Of a stretch of DNA of 64,000 nt, positions 58,734 through 64,000 are shown in pieces. The DNA comes from Littorina saxatilis (taxonomy: Eukaryota; Mollusca; Gastropoda; Littorinimorpha; Littorinidae): assembly GCF_037325665.1 (NCBI RefSeq), contig NC_090253.1:17821496-17885495 (forward strand). The letters are read 5' to 3'. Within the stretch, counting starts at the first letter, position 1, and every line of letters begins with the position of its first letter. The notes under the pieces were generated by a model. It saw only the letters and a list, made by a program, of their open reading frames with translations, was not told where the DNA came from and did no database searches. The translations under genes and the position numbers were made by a program.

Positions 58734-59362
58734 CTCATTGAAAGAAAATTCCTGGGGAGGTGTGCATCAAAAAGTGCCAAAGTGGGTGTAAAACAAGTAC
58801 TGGGTTGGATTGGTTGAAACTGAGACTTGTTTGCGATTTCAACCTGTCCAACGCCGTGCATGTGACCCACCCAACTGGGCAATTTCTCGTTCACACCAAC
58901 CTTGAAAAAAATATCTGCGCATGTGCAGTCTTATCATTTCAGAGCATTGTTGAACAGTTATGTTGAGATCTGATGGTTGATAAAAGAACCCAGCTGGCAG
59001 CAAGATTGAGAGTCATGGGCATCATAACTGAGAGAACAACTGTATATATATATATCTCTCTCTGTCTCAGGACAAATACACACTCACAGACAGGCACACA
59101 CACATTTGAACATGCATGCATACACACTTACAAAGCAAACCTTAGAAATTATGTGCTTCAAAGTATCGTATTTCAGTCAGGTATTCATTTATCTGTTACA
59201 TTACAAGGTAGGAAATTTAGCTTTTTTACCCCAGTATGTTGTTTACATGTTTTTGAGAGCCACAGATAAAAGAATATGACACCGCAAAACTACCTTAACA
59301 TACAATTCCTTACAACTGACCTGTAATCAAAAAAGAGTTAGTGACTGCTGGATTCTACAAAT

Positions 59363-59524
59363 GCATGGGTGCAACTCTGCCGGCTACACGCCGGCAGCCG
59401 GTTTTTGGTTTCATCGGCTGCCGATGTTTTTGTTCCAGGAGAGGTTTTTTTGGCATTTTAAATACTAAAAAAGCTGGACCCCAACTTTTGCCGGTTTTTG
59501 GAATTTTCCAGGTTGCACCCATGC
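59363..59524. mobile_element. TIR element with GCATGGGTGCAAC ends
   Basis: Perfect 13-bp inverted ends (GCATGGGTGCAAC and GTTGCACCCATGC) around 162 bp, flanked by AAAT on both sides. The interior has the imperfect palindrome GCCGGCTACACGCCGGC. A small MITE lying just before the AATAAA of the divergent gene. Confidence 0.85.
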
Positions 59525-59537
59525 AAATGTGAATCCG

Positions 59538-59543
59538 AATAAA
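59538..59543 (+). terminator. AATAAA polyadenylation signal candidate
   Basis: AATAAA followed by a GTTGGTTTTTT T-rich stretch, about 800 bp after the stop codons of the divergent gene. No competing signal as well placed was noticed. Confidence 0.35.
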
Positions 59544-59999
59544 GTTGGTTTTTTCTCAACAAAACCTATGTGTACTCAAAGAAGAATGTATAAGTCTAAG
59601 AAAGTGTGTGTGCGTGTGCATGCGTGCGCGAGTGCACGCACAAAATATTAAGTTCAGGAAAACATAACCTGCTTCCTTATTTAATAATTATTTCCTTTCT
59701 CAGCCTCAACATTTGTATTTTCCCCCCAAGCAGATGACTGCGAAATTCTGGATTTGTGCTCAGACCCGCGTACACTGAATTTTGTTATTACCATGAGACA
59801 ACAAGAAAATGAGGAAGAGGAGTACATGTACTAAATTCTGCGTGAAAAATGGAATTATCGGATTGTTCAAGTTGCAGTTTGACCTCAACAGTAAGTATAC
59901 CTCACTATTCTGACACAAAACATTGTGTTAATTCTTCCCTCACTGACTTCAGTTGTCATTCACATAGGAACCTGAATGCTCAAGATCACATAATTATTT

Positions 60000-60070
60000 T
60001 GTCATCATTTTCACGAGTTTTCATTCACAAACACCTGGGAAATAAATCTCATGTTCCCCATGCAATAAAT
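60000..60070 (+). repeat. 72-bp dispersed repeat, copy 2
   Basis: Nearly identical to 46140-46211, same orientation, with only a few base differences. Confidence 0.8.
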
Positions 60071-60531
60071 CGAGGTGGTGAATGGGTTTGAGCTTTCAGG
60101 TGAAACGTGGATTGTCAAAGTAAAAGCCAATCAGGCTGATTGTTTGATGTGTGGAACCATCGCGGCTTTGGATTTGTGTTTCCGAGGACAACGATTGTAA
60201 GCATTCACTCTCAAAGACCCAATCAATGTTGATAATTACCGCGGCGACTCATGGTCAATTTGCAACTTATCTCTGTAATCGCAAAATCCACAACGAAAAG
60301 TCATAAACACTTAAAAGAAAAGAAATATGCTCAACAATTACTGAACTCACAGGTATGATCGCAGCTCTGTACATTTTCAGACTGGAAGAAAAGCATCAAC
60401 AAGCTACGTTTTACGTCACATACAAGTTTGACGTGTTATCTCGTGCTACTGTGACGGAGTTGGATTCTAAAAATTCGTCTCCCTGTGGGTTATTGTGCAT
60501 TTTGTTTCACAACCAAAATGATGACAAAAAC

Positions 60532-60712
60532 GATGTTTGGTGGCTTGTTGTCAGACCAGCATTTTGTTGTTGGTCCTCGGGGAGCATATCGCCTTTTGTC
60601 TCATATTTATCAACCGTGGCCTTCGGCCTTGGTCGATAAAGATGAAACAAAAGACGATATGGTCCCCTTGGACCAACAAAAAAGCTGGTCTGTCAACAAG
60701 CCACCAAACATC
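60532..60712. mobile_element. Long foldback (hairpin) element, copy 2
   Basis: Same family as 48259-48438; flanks AACCAAAATGATGACAAAAA are shared to the left. Arms (GATGTTTGGTGGCTTGTTG and CAACAAGCCACCAAACATC) pair almost perfectly, with loop GGCCTTCGGCC. Confidence 0.85.
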
Positions 60713-61287
60713 TTATATTGTTTTCTTGAAAATCAAAGAATGTATTGCTTGGAAAATGTACACTAATGCACTATAAAGAAGATGCGAAGCATTTACACAC
60801 ACAAAATTTATCTTCCGAGACATTTATACAATGTATATATAGTAGTTTAATGAATAAGCAAGAACTGATACATTACAATACATGCAAGCTGCCTGCAAAC
60901 ATTACGCAAACGTAAATGTTTGATGACATGGACACAATTTAAATCTTTAGTATAATTTTTAACGCAATTTTTTTAATTAATGAACCAATACACAATTTGT
61001 TTCAATATCATGCTGATATAACATTAAGACCAAAAATATAAAACATGTCAAAAGTCTTATCATGACTTCATTTTTTCTTGCTCACCTCATCTTGAAGGGA
61101 AAAAAAGTAATGTTTGCTCGCAATAATACAGTCAAACAGACATATAACAAATAATACTCATGTCAAAAGCCTTTCATCACACAATCATCAAAATTTGTTT
61201 TAACACATACACTTAATTCACTTTTGAAAGCCCAGTTGGTACGAACATCGTCATTTTAGGACTCTATTAGGCAGTAACCCCCAACCC
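60713..61287. other. AT-rich gene-free spacer
   Basis: Low-complexity AT-rich sequence. No gene, repeat pair or element end seen. Confidence 0.4.
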
Positions 61288-61911
61288 TTTTTGAGTCACT
61301 TGAGAAAAAGTGACTCTATGTAATCGGTCAGTGTTAGTCTGTCCGGCCGGCCGTCCGTAGACACCACCTTAACGTTGGACTTTTCTCGGAAACTATCAAA
61401 GCGATCGGGCTCATATTTTGTTTAGTCGTGACCTCCAATGACCTCTACACTTTAACGATGGTTTCGTTGACCTTTGACCTTTTTCAAGGTCACAGGTCAG
61501 CGTCAAAGGAAAAATTAGACATTTTATATCTTTGACAAAGTTCATCGGATGTGATTGAAACTTTGTAGGATTATTCTTTACATCAAAGTATTTACATCTG
61601 TAGCCTTTTACGAACGTTATCAGAAAAACAAGGGAGATAACTAGCCTTTTCTGTTCGGCAACACACAACTTAACGTTGGGCTTTTCTCGGAAACTATAAA
61701 AGTGACCGGGCTCAAATTTTATGTGAACGTGACTCCCAGTGACCTCTACACTTTGACGTCTGCTTTGGTGACCTTTGACCTTTTTCAAGGTCACAGGTAT
61801 GCTTCAGGTATGCATTGTGTTGTGAATAGCAATTTCTTCCTGTCCATCTGATGCCTCATATAATATTCAGAACTGCGAAAGTGACTCGATCGAGCGTTTG
61901 CTCTTCTTGTT
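61288..61911 (-). mobile_element. Family-2 asymmetric-end element
   Basis: Read on the minus strand it begins AACAAGAAGAGCAAACGCTC (stem GAGC/GCTC), then GAGTCACTTTCGC. It ends in the palindrome GAGTCACTTTTTCTCAAGTGACTC followed by A residues (61316-61287). A segment of about 140 bp containing TTCTCGGAAACTAT and GACCTTTGACCTTTTTCAAG occurs twice as a direct repeat (about 61370-61510 and 61671-61810). No protein is encoded. Confidence 0.8.
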
Positions 61912-62043
61912 CTTAAAAATTTTAAAGGGGTTCCGTTGTAACCTAAATTCTCTCCACTAACTGTTCGCAAAAGAACTCATGATCAATGTCTGGAGCCATC
62001 AAAGTTAACGTAATTCAAAAGGTTTCAGTCTTCCAGACCCATC

Positions 62044-62415
62044 TTCTTCTTCTTCAGCGTTCCAGAATTTTCTGGTAACGTGTGAGCTCGTTTGCCCATT
62101 TGGGTTCCCCACACTATACTCTGAGAGCATAGTCAGCTCACTCCGCTTTCGTTGAGTAGGCATGCTGGGTATTTTCGTGTTTCCATAACCCACCGAACTC
62201 TGACATGGATTACAGGATCTTTTCCGTACGCACTTGGTCTTGTGCTTGCGTGTACACACGAAGGGGGTTAAGTCACTAGCAGGTCTGCACATAAGTTGAC
62301 CTGGGAGATCGGAAAAAATTCACTCTTAACCCACCAGGTGGCAGTGACCGGGATTCGAACTCACGACTTCCCGATTAGGAGGCCGACGTCTTACCACCAC
62401 GCCACTGCGCCCGTC
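62044..62415 (-). mobile_element. tRNA-derived SINE, full length, minus orientation
   Basis: Second copy of the SINE at 18373-18755, with B box (GTTCGAATCCC on the minus strand) and A-box-like TGGCGTGGTGG. It is flanked by a perfect 12-bp duplication TCCAGACCCATC (62032-62043 and 62416-62427). The GAAGAAGAAG tail is at its left edge on the + strand. Confidence 0.93.
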
Positions 62416-62610
62416 TCCAGACCCATCAAAAATGTGTTCTTATGGCACAGCTTTGATCTCTACGGTCAAAACCCCTAAGAAGCTTCTGGAAAATGTTCTT
62501 TTACAAGTGCATACAAACATGAAAACTTAATGCTACACTTCACAGATTCATCTAAAATTAAGGCAGAAGCATTTGAAATAGAAAAGTACCGGTATAGTGT
62601 TGCTGCCAAT

Positions 62611-62776
62611 CTTTCTTTCTTTATTTGGTGTTTAACGTCGTTTTCAACCACGAAGGTTATATCGCGATGGGGAAAGGGGGGGAGATGGGATAGAGCCACT
62701 AGTCTTGTTAATTGTTTCTTGTTCACAAAAGCACTAACCAAAAAATTGCTCCAGGGGCTTGCAACGTAGTACAAGG
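62611..62776 (-). mobile_element. 5'-truncated retroposon of the GTTAAACACC-tail family
   Basis: A minus-strand copy with tail CCAAATAAAGAAAGAAAG, truncated to 166 bp. Perfect 10-bp duplications TGCTGCCAAT flank it (62601-62610 and 62777-62786). Confidence 0.9.
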
Positions 62777-63241
62777 TGCTGCCAATGTTACATCAGACCG
62801 TTTAACATTTTTGTGTTGACATAAGGGAGATATTTTTCAAATACCATAAGCACGATGTAGATATAAAACAACGAAGGCACAAAAATGTACGAGCAAATGT
62901 AAAAAAAGAAACACACAGTTGCCATTAACTTTAAACTGAAAATCTGAGACAATATCAGATGACATCCTTCCTCGAGCAATAAGATTCTGGACAATATGAA
63001 CCCTCAAAATGGACTTAAATCTTGCAAGATCATTTGTTGGACAGCTTCTACAGTTGTCATGGATCACTGTATCAATTCTCTTCGGCCGCTATGCTGAATG
63101 TTGAAAGTATGAACATTAGAAAGTCATAAAAAAAAAATACACCTGTTCTTCTTTTTCTTCTTCGGGGTCTTTTTATGCTTTCAAAAGTTTCAGAAAAGTT
63201 TTGCACCTCATCTGTCTCAGTCCACATCTTGTGCCCACCTT

Positions 63242-63620
63242 TTCTTTCTTTATTTGGTGTTTAACGTCGTTTTCAACCGTTCAAGGTTATATCGCAACGG
63301 GGAAGGGGGGGGGGGGGGGGGGGGGGGTGGGATAGAGCCATTTGTTAATTGTTTCTTGTTCACAAAAGCACTAATCAAAAAATTGCTCCAGGGGCTTGCA
63401 ACGTAGTACAATATATGACCTTACTGGGAGAATGCAAGTTTCCAGTACAAAGGACTTAACATTTCTTACATACTGCTTGACTAAAATCTTTACAAACATT
63501 GACTATATTCTATACAAGAAACACTTAACAAGGGTAAAAGGAGAAACAGAATCCGTTAGTCGCCTCTTACGACATGCTGGGGAGCATCGGGTAAATTCTT
63601 CCCCCTAACCCGCGGGGGGT
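63242..63620 (-). mobile_element. Longer retroposon of the GTTAAACACC-tail family
   Basis: A minus-strand copy that begins with CCCCGCGGGTTAGGGGGAAG and ATGCTCCCCAGCATGTCGT, and ends with GTTGAAAACGACGTTAAACA and an AAATAAAGAAAG tail. A G run of about 22 bases (63306-63328) lies inside. About 380 bp and non-coding, so SINE-like. Target duplication not seen. Confidence 0.8.
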
Positions 63621-64000
63621 AGAATGCTAATTGCAGTCATTATTTTGCTTATCTTGTCATCACAAAAATGGACATAAACTGAACAAGCAAAAATGGATAA
63701 CAAAATGCTAAAACAATTCTGACAGAATGTTTTCACAGAATAATTACAATTTTCAAAAGTAATATAACATGTAGTACGAAGAGACTAAAGGATGAGATTA
63801 CTGGAGATAACAGAATATAGGCAGAACGTGTCTCTGATTAGATATGTACATGATGATAAAATTAATAAGAAAGGGATGTAAAAGGAAAAGACACAAAACA
63901 TTTTAAGACCCGTTTTTCTGAACATTTTGGAGGTTTAAAAAGGGTGTTTACTGTACACCATAACCATCTGAAAAAAGATCAACAAATGAATACTTGAATT
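63621..64000. other. Non-coding right edge
   Basis: AT-rich sequence with no supportable feature. Confidence 0.4.

Noticed and set aside
58973-59269. 98-codon + strand ORF
   Set aside because: Contains a TATATA/CTCT and ACAC repeat stretch and sits in the likely 3' untranslated region of the divergent gene.

Overview
The window looks like intron-rich, repeat-dense invertebrate nuclear DNA, most likely from a gastropod mollusc. The evidence is GT-AG introns of 1-5 kb, very long (AC)n/(GT)n tracts, tRNA-derived SINEs, non-LTR fragments and many short foldback or TIR elements of kinds I associate with marine snails. The species is inference. I saw no bacterial features, CRISPR array, rRNA gene, free-standing tRNA gene, or retrovirus- or Polinton-like element.

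Layout. 1-188: 3' end of an unidentified + strand reading frame. 3139-4809 (-): intronless 556-codon gene for a single-pass membrane protein of unknown family. 5000-22000: almost gene-free, filled with TIR elements, foldbacks, a SINE, a LINE 3' end and microsatellites. 22143-32727 (+): a five-exon cytosolic sulfotransferase gene (300 aa) with all hallmark motifs. Its first intron holds a decayed second copy of exon 2 and, antisense, a decayed PIN-like nuclease/CXC gene that itself carries two younger insertions. 35885-36420: another LINE 3' end. 37112-55984 (-): an eleven-exon gene whose splice sites and phases join into one 1,936-residue frame ending in a RAMA domain and a Trp-rich tail. It resembles ANKRD31, a meiotic double-strand-break factor, but I see no ankyrin repeats. 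Just past its stop lie about four decayed tandem copies of its last coding segment. 56505-59545 (+): a divergent gene whose last exon is open in two frames. 59546-64000: repeats only.

The most striking repeat observation concerns three sequence-unrelated families: about eleven copies of one, and one copy each of two others. All start AACAAG, then a 4-bp-stem hairpin, then a short inverted repeat, and all end in a palindrome built from that repeat followed by A residues. All three also hold an internal direct duplication. This looks like the asymmetric-terminal-repeat design of Helentron/HINE elements. Inside the most abundant family a (TG)n tract always sits at the same place, so the element appears to spread microsatellites through the introns.

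I assembled exon joins by eye from splice consensus and phase. They agree internally but have no transcript support.
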